A stretch of DNA of 64,000 bases from Comamonas thiooxydans (GCF_000964545.1 NZ_BBVD01000009.1:186001-250000); one strand, 5' to 3'. Shown: positions 41,117-50,164, counted from the stretch's first letter. Notes: generated by a model not told the origin, from the sequence alone. Numbers and translations are program-made.

Positions 41117-43264
41117 ATGAAGCAAGAAAGCCTGTCCACCCACGCCCATGGCGGCGGCCACAATGGTCATTCACATGATCACGATCATGCACATCCGCAT
41201 GAACATGTGCCAGCCACGTCGAAACCTATTGCCGCCACAGCCACATCGGCCTGCGGAACCGGCTGCTGCGCACCGTTTTCCATCAGCGAGCCAGCCAAGA
41301 GCCAGGCTCACGATGAGGGTGACGGTCATGACCATGCTCACGACCATGGCGTGCTGCCCGGCTGGCCGCGCATCTATGCCGCTCTGGCGGCGGCTCTGGC
41401 GGCCGAGGCCTGCCACTGGTTTGGCGGCGACGACGCCAACTCGACGCTTCAATATCTGGGCATGGCACTGGCCGTGCTGGGTATCGCGTTGTCGGGTCTG
41501 GGGGTCTACAAGGCCGGCCTCAAGGATCTGCTGCGCTTCAAGCTCGGAATTCATGCTCTGATGGCGGTGGCCGTCACGGGCGCCTTCATCATCGGCCAGT
41601 GGCCCGAAGCCGCCATGGTCATGGCCCTTTATGCGGCGGCCGAGCGCATCGAAGACCAGGCCATGGACAAGGCCCGCCTGGCCATCCGCAATCTGCTGCA
41701 ACTGGCGCCAGAGACCGCCGATGTGCTGCAGCCCGACGGCAGCACTGTGCGCATGGCCGCCAGCGAGGTACCTTTGGGCGCCGTGCTGCGTGTGACGCCA
41801 GGCGCTCGCGTCCCACTCGACGGCCTGGTCACCGAGGGCGAAAGCTCGGTCAACCAGGCCCCCATCACGGGCGAGAGCGCGCTGGCGCACAAAGGCCCGG
41901 GCGACGAACTGTATGCCGGCTCCATCAACCAGGACGGCGAGCTGCACTTGCGTGTAACCGCGCCGGCCAGCGACAGCCTGATTGCACGCATCGTCCATGC
42001 CGTGGAGCAGGCGCAGTCCTCGAAGGCCCCTACACAGCGCTTTGTCGACCGCTTTGCCGAGATCTACACCCCGATCGTGCTGGTGCTGGCGATTGCCCTG
42101 GGCCTGCTCGCGCCCTGGCTGCTGGACTGGAGCTGGCATCAGGCCGCTTACCAGGCCCTGGCCCTGCTGGTCATCGCCTGCCCCTGCGCCCTGGTGCTGT
42201 CCACCCCCGTCACCGTGGTCAGCGCGCTCACGGCTGCTGCCAAGCGCGGTATTCTCATCAAGGGAGGCAGCGCACTGGAATCGGCCCGCCAGCTCAAGGC
42301 CATCGCACTCGACAAGACCGGCACGCTGACCACGGGCTCACCCAAGCTGGTGGACTGGCAGGGCTGGAATGCTGCGAGCAGCGATGAAGCCGCAGCCCGC
42401 GCCTATGCTCTGGCATCGCGCTCCGACCACCCCGTATCGCGCGCGATTGCCCAAGGGCTGGAGGAGCAAACAGGCAAGGAACTTGCCACAGCCCAGGCCT
42501 CGGCTCAGCAATTGCAGGCCCTGCCCGGCCGCGGCGTGCAAGCCCAGATCGACGGTGAACGCTGGACGCTGGCCAATCTGCGCTGGGTGGGCGAGCAAGG
42601 CTGGGACAGTGCCGAGCTCCAGGCCGCGCTGATGCTGCAGGAGCAACAGGGCCGTACGGTCACCCTGCTGGCCAGTGAGCAGGGCGTGCAGGCGCTGTTT
42701 GCCGTGGCCGACCCGCTGCGCCCGCAGGCCAAGGCGGCCGTGGCCCAGTTGCAATCGCTTGGCGTCAAACCCATTGTGCTCAGCGGCGACAACAGCGCCA
42801 CCGTGCGCACGGTGGCCGCAGAAGCGGGCATCAGCGATGCGCGCGGCAATATGCTGCCCGAGGACAAGCTCAAGACCCTGAGCGAGCTGCAGCGCGACAT
42901 CGGCCCAACGGCCATGACAGGCGACGGCATCAACGACGCGCCGGCGCTGGCTCAGGCCGATATAGGCTTTGCCATGGGCGGCATGCATGCCACCGACATG
43001 GCCATGGAGACTGCCGATGTGGTGCTCATGAACGACGACCTGCGCCGTATCCCCGAGGTGGTCGATCTCTCGCAGCGCGCTCACAGCGTGCTGTGGCAGA
43101 ACATCAGCCTGGCCCTGGGCATCAAGCTGGCCTTCTTCATTCTGGCCGTCAGCGGCAATGCCAGCATGTGGCTGGCCGTGCTGGCCGATATGGGCGTGAG
43201 CCTGCTGGTGGTCGCCAATGGCCTGCGCCTGCGCCATTGGGGGAACAGGCCTGAAAACACATAA
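41117..43264 (+). CDS. Heavy-metal P1B-type ATPase (ZntA/CadA/PbrA type)
   Basis: Encodes 715 residues. A His-rich N-terminus (about 10-32, several HDHDHAH-type runs) and a CGTGCC motif replace a standard metal-binding ferredoxin-like domain. Then come membrane helices, the actuator TGES motif in PITGESALA, the ion-binding CPC in IACPCALVLSTP, phospho-acceptor Asp in LDKTGTLTTG, SDHPVSRAI and the hinge MTGDGINDAPALAQ. It exports Zn, Cd or Pb from the cytoplasm across the inner membrane. The divergent MerR regulator of the CadR/PbrR type supports this specificity over copper. No Shine-Dalgarno sequence precedes the ATG. Confidence 0.95.
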   Translation: MKQESLSTHAHGGGHNGHSHDHDHAHPHEHVPATSKPIAATATSACGTGCCAPFSISEPAKSQAHDEGDGHDHAHDHGVLPGWPRIYAALAAALAAEACHWFGGDDANSTLQYLGMALAVLGIALSGLGVYKAGLKDLLRFKLGIHALMAVAVTGAFIIGQWPEAAMVMALYAAAERIEDQAMDKARLAIRNLLQLAPETADVLQPDGSTVRMAASEVPLGAVLRVTPGARVPLDGLVTEGESSVNQAPITGESALAHKGPGDELYAGSINQDGELHLRVTAPASDSLIARIVHAVEQAQSSKAPTQRFVDRFAEIYTPIVLVLAIALGLLAPWLLDWSWHQAAYQALALLVIACPCALVLSTPVTVVSALTAAAKRGILIKGGSALESARQLKAIALDKTGTLTTGSPKLVDWQGWNAASSDEAAARAYALASRSDHPVSRAIAQGLEEQTGKELATAQASAQQLQALPGRGVQAQIDGERWTLANLRWVGEQGWDSAELQAALMLQEQQGRTVTLLASEQGVQALFAVADPLRPQAKAAVAQLQSLGVKPIVLSGDNSATVRTVAAEAGISDARGNMLPEDKLKTLSELQRDIGPTAMTGDGINDAPALAQADIGFAMGGMHATDMAMETADVVLMNDDLRRIPEVVDLSQRAHSVLWQNISLALGIKLAFFILAVSGNASMWLAVLADMGVSLLVVANGLRLRHWGNRPENT

Positions 43265-43327
43265 AATTCGACCTTAACCCTTGATCGGCAAGCGCAAGCA
43301 GCTATCTAATTTACGATTTACTGCACC

Positions 43328-43350
43328 GGGCGGGGAACTAAACCCCGCCC
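43328..43350 (+). terminator. Hairpin downstream of the metal ATPase
   Basis: Perfect GC-rich 8-bp stem GGGCGGGG/CCCCGCCC with a 7-nt loop, followed by TTCGCTATCATT. The T-run is poor. It lies between the ATPase and the first small cop-cluster gene. Confidence 0.55.
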
Positions 43351-43368
43351 TTCGCTATCATTCAGCCC

Positions 43369-43830
43369 ATGCGTCGCTTTTTCTCCTTGTTCCTGGTTTT
43401 GCTGCTGGCCCTGCGCGGCCTGGCAGGCGATGCCATGGCCATGGAGCAGAACACCGACCAGTCCCATCACATGGGACATGCGTTTGTGCAGACGCAGAGC
43501 TTGGACGAAGTGGCCGCCATGGCAGCCGCTGTGCACCACGCGCATGTAAGCCTCGCGGCCGACGCACAGCCGCATCACGACATGGCCGCGTCCCACAAGG
43601 CAGGCCCTGCAGGGACCGTCAACTGCAGCGCCAATGCCGCCGACAGCGACTGCCACCAGCATGAAGGCCATTGCACGGCCTGCGGCATCTGCCACTCGAC
43701 GCTGGCCAACCCCGAGTTGCTGACGCTTCACTCCAGCCTCCCCCTGGCCGCCCAGCCGGCCCATGGTGCAGCGCGCTTTGCCAGCGCAGCGCCTGCCGAC
43801 CTCGTCAAACCACCGATTTCTGCGCTCTGA
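43369..43830 (+). CDS. Small exported His/Cys-rich protein of the copper cluster (DUF2946-like)
   Basis: Encodes 153 residues. A signal peptide (about 1-24) precedes a His-rich stretch (SHHMGH, VHHAHV, QPHHD) and a C-terminal CTACGICHS motif near 105. That motif resembles the DUF2946 family found in copper resistance loci. It probably binds metal in the periplasm. It sits upstream of, and in the same direction as, the other copper genes, with 115 bp before the next gene, so it may be separately transcribed. Confidence 0.65.
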   Translation: MRRFFSLFLVLLLALRGLAGDAMAMEQNTDQSHHMGHAFVQTQSLDEVAAMAAAVHHAHVSLAADAQPHHDMAASHKAGPAGTVNCSANAADSDCHQHEGHCTACGICHSTLANPELLTLHSSLPLAAQPAHGAARFASAAPADLVKPPISAL

Positions 43831-43945
43831 CGCCATAGGTGCGTCCGCATTTTGATAGCAGCCATCGCGCTAGCTGTCTAGTTTCGAGCCGTCAAACGCT
43901 CAAAACTGCGGACCTTCTCCCGGTTTTAGACGACAGGAATCCTCT

Positions 43946-44305
43946 ATGCGCCAAGCGCATCCTCTTTCTTTGATAGCCATGGCTTTGCTCATGGCCGGCG
44001 TCAGCCCGCCGGTTCTGGCCCAGCCGTCTGCATCGACTCTCCCGGTGGCCCAATCCCCAGCCAACGGCAACCGCGTTTTCGATCCCGATGCTCCCACGCT
44101 GGCGCTGCAGCACCAGCCACTTGCCGCCAGCGCGGCCATCGTCGCCCAGCCCGGTGACTGGAAGGCCGCCAATGCCGCGGTGAGCGAGTTCCCGCGCGGC
44201 CATGGCGATGTGCTCAGGTGGGAGAAATCCCAGGGCAATGCCTCCGGCCCAGCCCCGGACAGCGGTGCTTCCGCACATCAGCACCATCACGGAGGCCAGC
44301 CATGA
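43946..44305 (+). CDS. Small periplasmic protein with His-rich tail, copper cluster
   Basis: Encodes 119 residues. A signal peptide (about 1-25, ending Val-Leu-Ala) is followed by a low-complexity Ala/Pro/Gln-rich body and a C-terminal HQHHHGGQ-type metal-binding tail. No family name is certain. Its stop overlaps the ATG of the TolC-type lipoprotein (ATGA at 44302), so it is the coupled first gene of the cop operon. A copper-buffering role is inferred from the tail and the neighbours. Confidence 0.65.
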   Translation: MRQAHPLSLIAMALLMAGVSPPVLAQPSASTLPVAQSPANGNRVFDPDAPTLALQHQPLAASAAIVAQPGDWKAANAAVSEFPRGHGDVLRWEKSQGNASGPAPDSGASAHQHHHGGQP

Positions 44306-45747
44306 AGCGCCTTGCATTCAAAGCCACGCCTTTGCTCGCCGCAATGTCACTCACACTTGTGCTGGCCGGCTGCGCCAGCATCTCGCCCGACGGACTTCGC
44401 GGCGACGTGGCCAGACATACCGAAGGCAGGCTGCCCGCGGGTGCACAGCTGCCGTCGCCGGACGCCCAGGCCCTGCAGGATGCGCAGACCCAGATTGCCG
44501 ACTGGCTCAAAGCCCCTGTCGATGCCGACACCGCCGTGCGCATCGCCCTGCTCAACAACCCTGGTCTGCAGGCCCAGCTGGCTGCGCTCGGCATTGCCGA
44601 CGCGCAGCGCGTGCAAGTGCTGACCCTGCCCAACCCCAGCTTTACCTTCGGCCGCTTTCGCAACGGCCACGAGCGCGAGATCGAGCGCCAGCTCAGCTTT
44701 GGGCTGGTGCAGCTCATCACCCTGCCCTGGCGCAGCCGCTGGCAGGGCTGGCAGATGGAACAGGCCACTCTGACGGCCGCCCAGCAGGTGCTGCTGCTGG
44801 CCTCCGACACACGCCGCGCATGGCTGCGCGCCGTGGCAGCCGAGCAAGCCCTGGCCGCCAACGAGCGCATGCACGAGGCAGCGGCCCTGGGCGGTGAGCT
44901 GGCCCGCCGCATGGCGCAGGTCGGCAACTTCAGCAAGATGGATCAAGCCAGAGAGCTGGCCCAGCAGCAGCAGGCCGCCGCCCAGCTGGCGCGTGCACGC
45001 CTGAACGCCCAGCTGGAGCGCGAGCAGCTGGCCCGCCGCATGGGCCTGTGGGGCGAGCAGTTGGCCTACAAGCTGCCCGAGCAACTGCCCGCCTTGCCCA
45101 AAGCGACCGAGCTGCGCGGCGGCAATGACGCCGAAGCCACCGCCTTGCGCCAGCGGCTGGACTTGGGCGCTCTGCGCCGCGACCTTGATGTGACCGCCGG
45201 CCGCCAGGGCTGGGCCACGATTGGCACCATCTTTGGTGATATCGGCGCCAGCTACAGCAACAACACCAGTACTGAACGCGCCACCGGCCACAGCGACAAG
45301 ACGCAAGGCTGGGAGTTCGACGTGCCGCTGCCGCTGTTTGACTGGGGCTTTGCCGCGCGCGGCATGGCACGCAACCAGGTTCTGCGCAGCGCATCGCTGC
45401 TGCGCGACAACGCCATACGCGCACGCAGCGAAGCCCGCAGCAACTGGCTGGCCTACCGCACGGCTTACGACCTGGCCCAGCAGCAGCAGGCCGAGGTTCT
45501 GCCCTTGGCCAAGCTGATGCAGGAAGAAACCGTCTATCGCTACAACGGCATGTTCATGAGTGTGTGGCAGTTGTTGGCCCAGGCCCGCAGCACCACGCAA
45601 GCGGTGGTGACCGCCACCGAGGCACAGCGCGACTTCTGGCTAGCCGAGACCGATCTGCGCCTGGCCCTGACAGGCACATCGCCAGGAACCACCCCCACCG
45701 TCAACACCAGCGCAGCGCCCGCTGCACAAGCCGAAGCAGGTCACTGA
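44302..45747 (+). CDS. CusC-like outer membrane efflux lipoprotein (TolC family)
   Basis: Encodes 481 residues from the ATG at 44302, which overlaps the previous stop; the frame is open upstream to 44218 but without signal features. A lipoprotein signal ends at Leu-Ala-Gly-Cys (Cys about 22). Two outer-membrane efflux protein repeats follow, with LLNNPGLQAQLAALGIADAQ near 90 and LPNPSFTFGRFRNG near 112. RND-type outer-membrane factors of copper clusters have this layout. No CusA or CusB homologue is nearby, so its inner-membrane partner is elsewhere or it works with the periplasmic proteins alone. One nucleotide separates it from the multicopper oxidase gene. Confidence 0.88.
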   Translation: MKRLAFKATPLLAAMSLTLVLAGCASISPDGLRGDVARHTEGRLPAGAQLPSPDAQALQDAQTQIADWLKAPVDADTAVRIALLNNPGLQAQLAALGIADAQRVQVLTLPNPSFTFGRFRNGHEREIERQLSFGLVQLITLPWRSRWQGWQMEQATLTAAQQVLLLASDTRRAWLRAVAAEQALAANERMHEAAALGGELARRMAQVGNFSKMDQARELAQQQQAAAQLARARLNAQLEREQLARRMGLWGEQLAYKLPEQLPALPKATELRGGNDAEATALRQRLDLGALRRDLDVTAGRQGWATIGTIFGDIGASYSNNTSTERATGHSDKTQGWEFDVPLPLFDWGFAARGMARNQVLRSASLLRDNAIRARSEARSNWLAYRTAYDLAQQQQAEVLPLAKLMQEETVYRYNGMFMSVWQLLAQARSTTQAVVTATEAQRDFWLAETDLRLALTGTSPGTTPTVNTSAAPAAQAEAGH

Positions 45748-45748
45748 T

Positions 45749-47155
45749 ATGCAACGCCGATCCTTTTTCACTGGCGCTGCCACTGCAGTGGCAGCTGCCA
45801 CAACTTCAATGGCCGTCAGCCGGGTTGCCATGGCGGCCCTGCCCGAGCCCGTCATGCAAGGCAGCGCCGACACGGCTGCGCCTTTGACGCCGCCCAACGG
45901 TCGCCCCTACCAACCCGTGGTCACGCTCAACGGCTGGACCACGCCCTGGCGCATGAATGCGGGCGTCAAGGAGTTCCACCTCGTGGCCGAGCCCGTGGTG
46001 CGCGAGGTGGCGCCCGGATTTTTCGTCAATATGTGGGGCTACAACGGCCAGTCGCCGGGCCCCACGATCGAAGTGGTGGAAGGCGACAAGGTGCGCATCT
46101 TCGTCACCAACCGCCTGCCCGAGAGCACCACCATCCACTGGCATGGCCAGCGTCTGCCCAATGGCATGGACGGTGTGGGCGGTCTGAACCAGCCCCACAT
46201 CCCGCCGGGCAAGACCTTCGTCTATGAGTTCGAGGCGCGCCGCCCCGGCACCTTCATGTACCACCCGCATTCGGACGAGATGGTGCAGATGGCCATGGGC
46301 ATGATGGGCTTGTGGATCACCCACCCCAAGACAGCCCACCCGCTGATCGACAAGGTGCAGCGCGACTATGCCTTCCTGCTCAGCGCCTATGCAGTCGAGC
46401 CCGGCACCATGACACCGCGCATCAACGAGATGACGGATTTCAATATCTGGACCTTCAACAGCCGCGCCTTCCCCGCCATCAGCCCACTGGTGGCTCGTCA
46501 GGGCGACAAGGTGCGCATCCGCGTGGGCAATCTGACCATGACCAACCACCCCATCCATATCCACGGCCATGAGTTCGAGGTTACAGGCACCGATGGCGGC
46601 CCTGTGCCAAAGTCCGCCCGCTGGCCCGAGGTGACGACGGATGTGGCCGTGGGTCAGATGCGCCAGGTCGAATTCATTGCCGACGAACCCGGCGACTGGG
46701 CTTTCCACTGCCACAAGAGCCACCACACCATGGGCGCCATGGGTCACGACGTGCCCACCATGATCGGCGTGGACCACCGCGGCCTGGTGGGCAAGATCCA
46801 GAAGATCGTGCCCGACTACATGCTGATGGGCGAGCGCGGCATGGGCGATATGGGCGCCATGGAAATGCCTTTGCCCGACAACACCTTCCCCATGATGACC
46901 GGCCAGGGCCCTTACGGCCCCATCGAAATGGGCGGGATGTTCACCAGCTTCAAGGTACGCAAAAACCTGGGTGCCAACGACTACAAGGACCCCGGCTGGT
47001 ACCAGCAGCCCAAAGGGACCCGTGCCTATGAATGGCAGGGCGCACCTTTCGATGCCAAGGCCCCCCGCCAGAGCACGCCCGGCACCGCTCCCGGAGCCGC
47101 CACCGTACGCAAACCCGAAACCGGCCCCGCCACGGGTGCACACACCCAGCACTGA
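45749..47155 (+). CDS. Multicopper oxidase (periplasmic copper oxidase)
   Basis: Encodes 468 residues. A Tat-type signal (MQRRSFFTGAATA) directs folded export. Three cupredoxin domains carry all copper motifs: IHWHGQRLPNG near 130, MYHPHSDEM near 170, HPIHIHGHEFEV near 268 and the type 1/trinuclear HCHKSHHTMG near 318. A Met-rich segment (MGERGMGDMGAMEMPL near 360) is typical of copper-oxidising enzymes of the CueO/CopA kind, and a Pro/Ala-rich tail follows. It should oxidise Cu(I) to the less toxic Cu(II) in the periplasm. It lies within the cop operon between the CusC-like protein and a cupredoxin. Confidence 0.94.
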   Translation: MQRRSFFTGAATAVAAATTSMAVSRVAMAALPEPVMQGSADTAAPLTPPNGRPYQPVVTLNGWTTPWRMNAGVKEFHLVAEPVVREVAPGFFVNMWGYNGQSPGPTIEVVEGDKVRIFVTNRLPESTTIHWHGQRLPNGMDGVGGLNQPHIPPGKTFVYEFEARRPGTFMYHPHSDEMVQMAMGMMGLWITHPKTAHPLIDKVQRDYAFLLSAYAVEPGTMTPRINEMTDFNIWTFNSRAFPAISPLVARQGDKVRIRVGNLTMTNHPIHIHGHEFEVTGTDGGPVPKSARWPEVTTDVAVGQMRQVEFIADEPGDWAFHCHKSHHTMGAMGHDVPTMIGVDHRGLVGKIQKIVPDYMLMGERGMGDMGAMEMPLPDNTFPMMTGQGPYGPIEMGGMFTSFKVRKNLGANDYKDPGWYQQPKGTRAYEWQGAPFDAKAPRQSTPGTAPGAATVRKPETGPATGAHTQH

Positions 47156-47170
47156 TGCCAGGAGACTCCC

Positions 47171-47653
47171 ATGAAGACTATTCATTTCATAGCTGCCTGC
47201 ACTTTGGCAGCAAGCGCTGGCGCTAGTTTTGCGCATGGAAACAGCACCCATGCCAGCGGTCCCGTGCTCAAGGAGCAAAAGCCCTGGGGCATTGCCGCCG
47301 AGGCCAGGGAGGCCCGGCGCACCATCACCATCGAGATGACGGACGACATGCGCTTCAGCCCCAGTCATTTCAGCGTGAAAAAGGGCGAAACCCTGCGCCT
47401 GCGCGTGGTCAACAAAGGCCTTCTCATGCACGAGATGGTGCTGGGCACCCGGGCATCGCTCGATGAGCACGCGCAGATGATGCTCAAGTACCCCGGCATG
47501 GAACATGCCGAACCCTATATGGCCCATGTGGCCACAGGCCAGACCGAAGACATGGTGTGGAGCTTCAACCGCGCAGGCGAATTCGACTTCGCCTGCCTGA
47601 TCGCCGGCCATTACCAGGCCGGCATGACGGGGCACTTCACCGTCACCGAATAA
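47171..47653 (+). CDS. Periplasmic cupredoxin (CopI-like)
   Basis: Encodes 160 residues with a signal peptide (about 1-22) and a well-placed AGGAG before the ATG. The plastocyanin-like domain has copper ligands in NKGLLMHEMVLG (His), FACLIAGHYQAGMTGHF (Cys, His, Met). CopI-type proteins protect the periplasm and membrane enzymes from copper in Betaproteobacteria. It follows the multicopper oxidase by 15 bp and precedes the DUF411 gene by 19 bp, in one operon. Confidence 0.88.
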   Translation: MKTIHFIAACTLAASAGASFAHGNSTHASGPVLKEQKPWGIAAEAREARRTITIEMTDDMRFSPSHFSVKKGETLRLRVVNKGLLMHEMVLGTRASLDEHAQMMLKYPGMEHAEPYMAHVATGQTEDMVWSFNRAGEFDFACLIAGHYQAGMTGHFTVTE

Positions 47654-47672
47654 CGCAAGAAAGGAATTCCCG

Positions 47673-48161
47673 ATGACAAGCACCAACCGCCGCCACGTCC
47701 TGCATCTGCTGGCCGCCGCTGCCGGCATGGCTGCGCTGCCAGCAATGGCAGCCACTCCTGCCAAGATTGCCATGGAGGTCTGGAAAGACCCGAACTGCGG
47801 CTGCTGCAAGGACTGGATTGCCCTGATGGAGCAGGCTGGCTTCGCCGTCAAGGTGCACGACGTGGGCAACAGCGCCGTACGCGCCAAACTGGGCCTGCCT
47901 ACCCGCCTGGGTTCCTGCCATACCGCCCTGGTAGGCGGTTATCTGGTCGAAGGCCATGTGCCTGCCGCCGATGTGCACAAGCTGCTGAAGCAAAAACCCA
48001 AGGCGCTGGGCATCGCCGTACCGGGCATGCCCATCGGCAGTCCCGGCATGGACGGCCCCGAGTACGGTGGCCGCAAAGACCCCTACGACGTGCTGCTGGT
48101 CACCCCAAGCCTGATGCGCAGCGATGTCAGCACCTCGGTCTTCACCAGCTATCGCGGCTGA
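47673..48161 (+). CDS. DUF411 metal-binding protein (CopG-like)
   Basis: Encodes 162 residues. A signal peptide with a twin-Arg pair (about 1-26) precedes a thioredoxin-like DUF411 domain with DPNCGCCKDW near 40 and GSCHTALVGGYLVEGHVPA near 81. These Cys form the metal or redox site of CopG-type proteins that bind copper in the periplasm. It lies in the cop operon between the cupredoxin and the CusF-like gene. Confidence 0.88.
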   Translation: MTSTNRRHVLHLLAAAAGMAALPAMAATPAKIAMEVWKDPNCGCCKDWIALMEQAGFAVKVHDVGNSAVRAKLGLPTRLGSCHTALVGGYLVEGHVPAADVHKLLKQKPKALGIAVPGMPIGSPGMDGPEYGGRKDPYDVLLVTPSLMRSDVSTSVFTSYRG

Positions 48162-48181
48162 CCCCCTCAATTCAGGAGAAC

Positions 48182-48553
48182 ATGATGAGAAACCTCTTTC
48201 ACACCACTTTGGCAGCCCTGAGCCTGGGCTTTGCGCTGACCACTCCCGCTTTGGCGCAGGATCACTCGGCACACGCTGGTCACGGCGCAGCAGCCGGCAC
48301 TTCTACAACCGCACCTGCAGCTCAGGCCGATGCATTGACCGCCGGTGAAATCACCCGCGTGGACAAGCGCACAGGCAAGCTGACGATTCGCCACGAAGAA
48401 ATCAAGAACCTGGACATGCCTCCCATGACCATGGTGTTTGCGCTGGCGGACGCCAGCCAGTCCAACGATTTCAAAGCCGGTGACAAAGTGCTGTTCCGCG
48501 CCGAGGACAAGGATGGCTCCCTGATCATCACCCGCATCCAGCCAGCGCCCTGA
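48182..48553 (+). CDS. CusF-like periplasmic copper-binding protein
   Basis: Encodes 123 residues (or 122 from the second ATG at 48185, which is better spaced from AGGAG). After a signal peptide (about 1-24) and a His-rich linker (HSAHAGHG), the CusF OB-fold domain has GEITRVDKRTGKLTIRHEEI and LDMPPMTMVF. The His and two Met there are copper ligands. CusF normally hands Cu(I) or Ag(I) to the CusCBA pump; here only a CusC-like protein is encoded. Last gene of the cop operon. Confidence 0.9.
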   Translation: MMRNLFHTTLAALSLGFALTTPALAQDHSAHAGHGAAAGTSTTAPAAQADALTAGEITRVDKRTGKLTIRHEEIKNLDMPPMTMVFALADASQSNDFKAGDKVLFRAEDKDGSLIITRIQPAP

Positions 48554-48573
48554 TGCAGTCTCGCCGTTAAAGC

Positions 48574-48607
48574 GATGACGATGCCATGCAAGCATGGCAT
48601 CGTCATC
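48574..48607. terminator. Long perfect hairpin after the cop operon
   Basis: 16-bp perfect inverted repeat (arms 48574-48589 and 48592-48607) between the convergent CusF-like and ankyrin genes. No T-run follows, so the termination role is inferred from position. Confidence 0.6.
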
Positions 48608-48610
48608 CCG

Positions 48611-49120
48611 TCACAACCCCGTGGATGTCACTCCCGCATGGCCTGCCACGCGCTCCAGTACATCCCCGGGCACATCACGACCGCTGTGCACCAGCAGATC
48701 AAAGGCATTGCGACCCTGCGCATCTCTGCGCCGAAGATCGACCCCGGCCGACCAGAACCAGCGCACAGCCTCCCACGCGCCATGGTCCACGGCCATCAGA
48801 TACGGGGTTCGGCCCTTGTCATCCCCGGTCCTGTCGAGGTCGCTCCCCGCTTGCAGCAGCACTTGCAGCATCTCTGTGCGCCCGTTGAAGGCCGCCCAGG
48901 CGGTGGCGGTCATGCCGGTTGTCAGGCTCACCTGATCCAGCGGACTGCCTTGCTCCACCAGCCATTGGGCCGCGGCATCGTTGCCGCAATTGAGGGCCGT
49001 GATCAGCGCATTGAGGCCTGTGCTCTTTTGCACATAGGCTATATCGTCACCGTCCCTCAGGCGCAGCTCCAGCGCAGCAATATCGCCTTTTTCAGCGGCC
49101 TTGAGCAGTTTCATACTCAT
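48611..49120 (-). CDS. Ankyrin repeat protein
   Basis: Encodes 169 residues made of four to five ankyrin repeats (LLKAAEKGDIAALELRLRDG; GLNALITALNCGNDAAAQWLVEQG; TATAWAAFNGRTEMLQVLLQAG; GRTPYLMAVDHGAWEAV as partial marks). No signal peptide is seen, so it is cytoplasmic and binds proteins. It begins 1 bp after the stop of the SUKH-like gene, so the two are translationally linked. Ankyrin and SUKH proteins often serve as immunity proteins of polymorphic toxins, but no toxin gene is nearby. Confidence 0.88.
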   Translation of the reverse strand: MSMKLLKAAEKGDIAALELRLRDGDDIAYVQKSTGLNALITALNCGNDAAAQWLVEQGSPLDQVSLTTGMTATAWAAFNGRTEMLQVLLQAGSDLDRTGDDKGRTPYLMAVDHGAWEAVRWFWSAGVDLRRRDAQGRNAFDLLVHSGRDVPGDVLERVAGHAGVTSTGL

Positions 49121-49121
49121 C

Positions 49122-50099
49122 TCAGTACATCCATTTCCTGATCAGCGCCCGCCCAAAGCGCTTTGCCAGCAGCACTTCGGCCTGCTCATCGCCATCATCC
49201 TGCCCCTGGGCCACAGCGTGACTGCGGCATAGCGACATCAAGGCCAGCGCGTCCAGATAGTCGCCCACATCGTCGAACATGCGGGTCAGCAAGGGGCTGC
49301 TGTCATGGTCCAGATACCAGACAGAGCCATCGCGACGGTCAAAGCACCATAGATTGCCATTGCCCAGGTAGTCCCCGAACACCACCAGCTCGCTCAACTG
49401 CGCCTTCAAGGCCAGCGCCTGTTGCGGCGCACTCATCTCCACAATATCGGCGATGCCCGGAAACACGACTTGCACCGGCCCGATGGCATCCATGTCTGCA
49501 TCCGGCGCCATGAGATCAAAGCACGGACTCAGCAAGCGCTCGGCCCAGTCCAGCACACCGAGCTGCAAAAGATAGTCACGCAAGGACTCGGGCAGATTGC
49601 AACCCAGGCGCCATTCGCACAGGCGCAGCTCGGCCCGGCTGAATGGCCTGGCTTGGGCGGGCTCTTCATCCATCCAGGCATGAGCCTGCAGGCCTTGATA
49701 CCAGTGGGCCAGCCGCTGATCGAGCGAAGCATCGGCGGGCTGCCAATACGGCTCGGGCAGGTCGGCCTCATCCCACACATCATGGTTTTCTACAAAGCGC
49801 TGGCTGCGCCCGAACTCGGCCTGCAAAAAACGAGACCATGCCACCGCGTCCGAGGGTGAAGGCCAGTGCATCTGAGCGAGCACCGCCACCGGCATCCAGG
49901 GCTTATGGCCCATGCGCGGCGCCTCATTCGCATCACGCACCACAAAGCGCAAGGCAGGCTGTGCCAGCAGACCTGCTGGCGGGGACTGATGTGGCGCATC
50001 GAGCTGGGCAGCGGCATCGGCAGGCAGATCCACCCAGTCGCTCAGCGTCAGTTCGGGCAATGCCTGCACCAGCGCAGGCAGGTCTTTGAAGATTTTCAT
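49122..50099 (-). CDS. SMI1/KNR4 (SUKH)-like protein
   Basis: Encodes 325 residues, soluble, without signal peptide. An N-terminal region of about 140 residues has no clear domain. The C-terminal half (about 155-300) resembles the SUKH fold, with LRLCEWRLGCNLPESLRDYL near 158, and LVVFGDYLGNGNLWCFDRRD near 237 followed by a WYLDHDSS strand. SUKH proteins are common immunity proteins against bacterial nucleases and also adaptors. It is co-transcribed with the ankyrin gene and diverges from the LRR kinase gene, with only 65 bp between starts. Confidence 0.68.
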   Translation of the reverse strand: MKIFKDLPALVQALPELTLSDWVDLPADAAAQLDAPHQSPPAGLLAQPALRFVVRDANEAPRMGHKPWMPVAVLAQMHWPSPSDAVAWSRFLQAEFGRSQRFVENHDVWDEADLPEPYWQPADASLDQRLAHWYQGLQAHAWMDEEPAQARPFSRAELRLCEWRLGCNLPESLRDYLLQLGVLDWAERLLSPCFDLMAPDADMDAIGPVQVVFPGIADIVEMSAPQQALALKAQLSELVVFGDYLGNGNLWCFDRRDGSVWYLDHDSSPLLTRMFDDVGDYLDALALMSLCRSHAVAQGQDDGDEQAEVLLAKRFGRALIRKWMY

Positions 50100-50164
50100 G
50101 CAGGCATTCCGTGCATTGTGTGTTTTAGGTGCATGGGGTGCACAGGGCGTAGACTGCGCGTCCT

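Noticed and set aside
45806..47887. A 693-codon minus-strand frame opposite the multicopper oxidase, cupredoxin and DUF411 genes
   Set aside because: It spans three recognised plus-strand genes and is His/Ala/Gly-rich noise.
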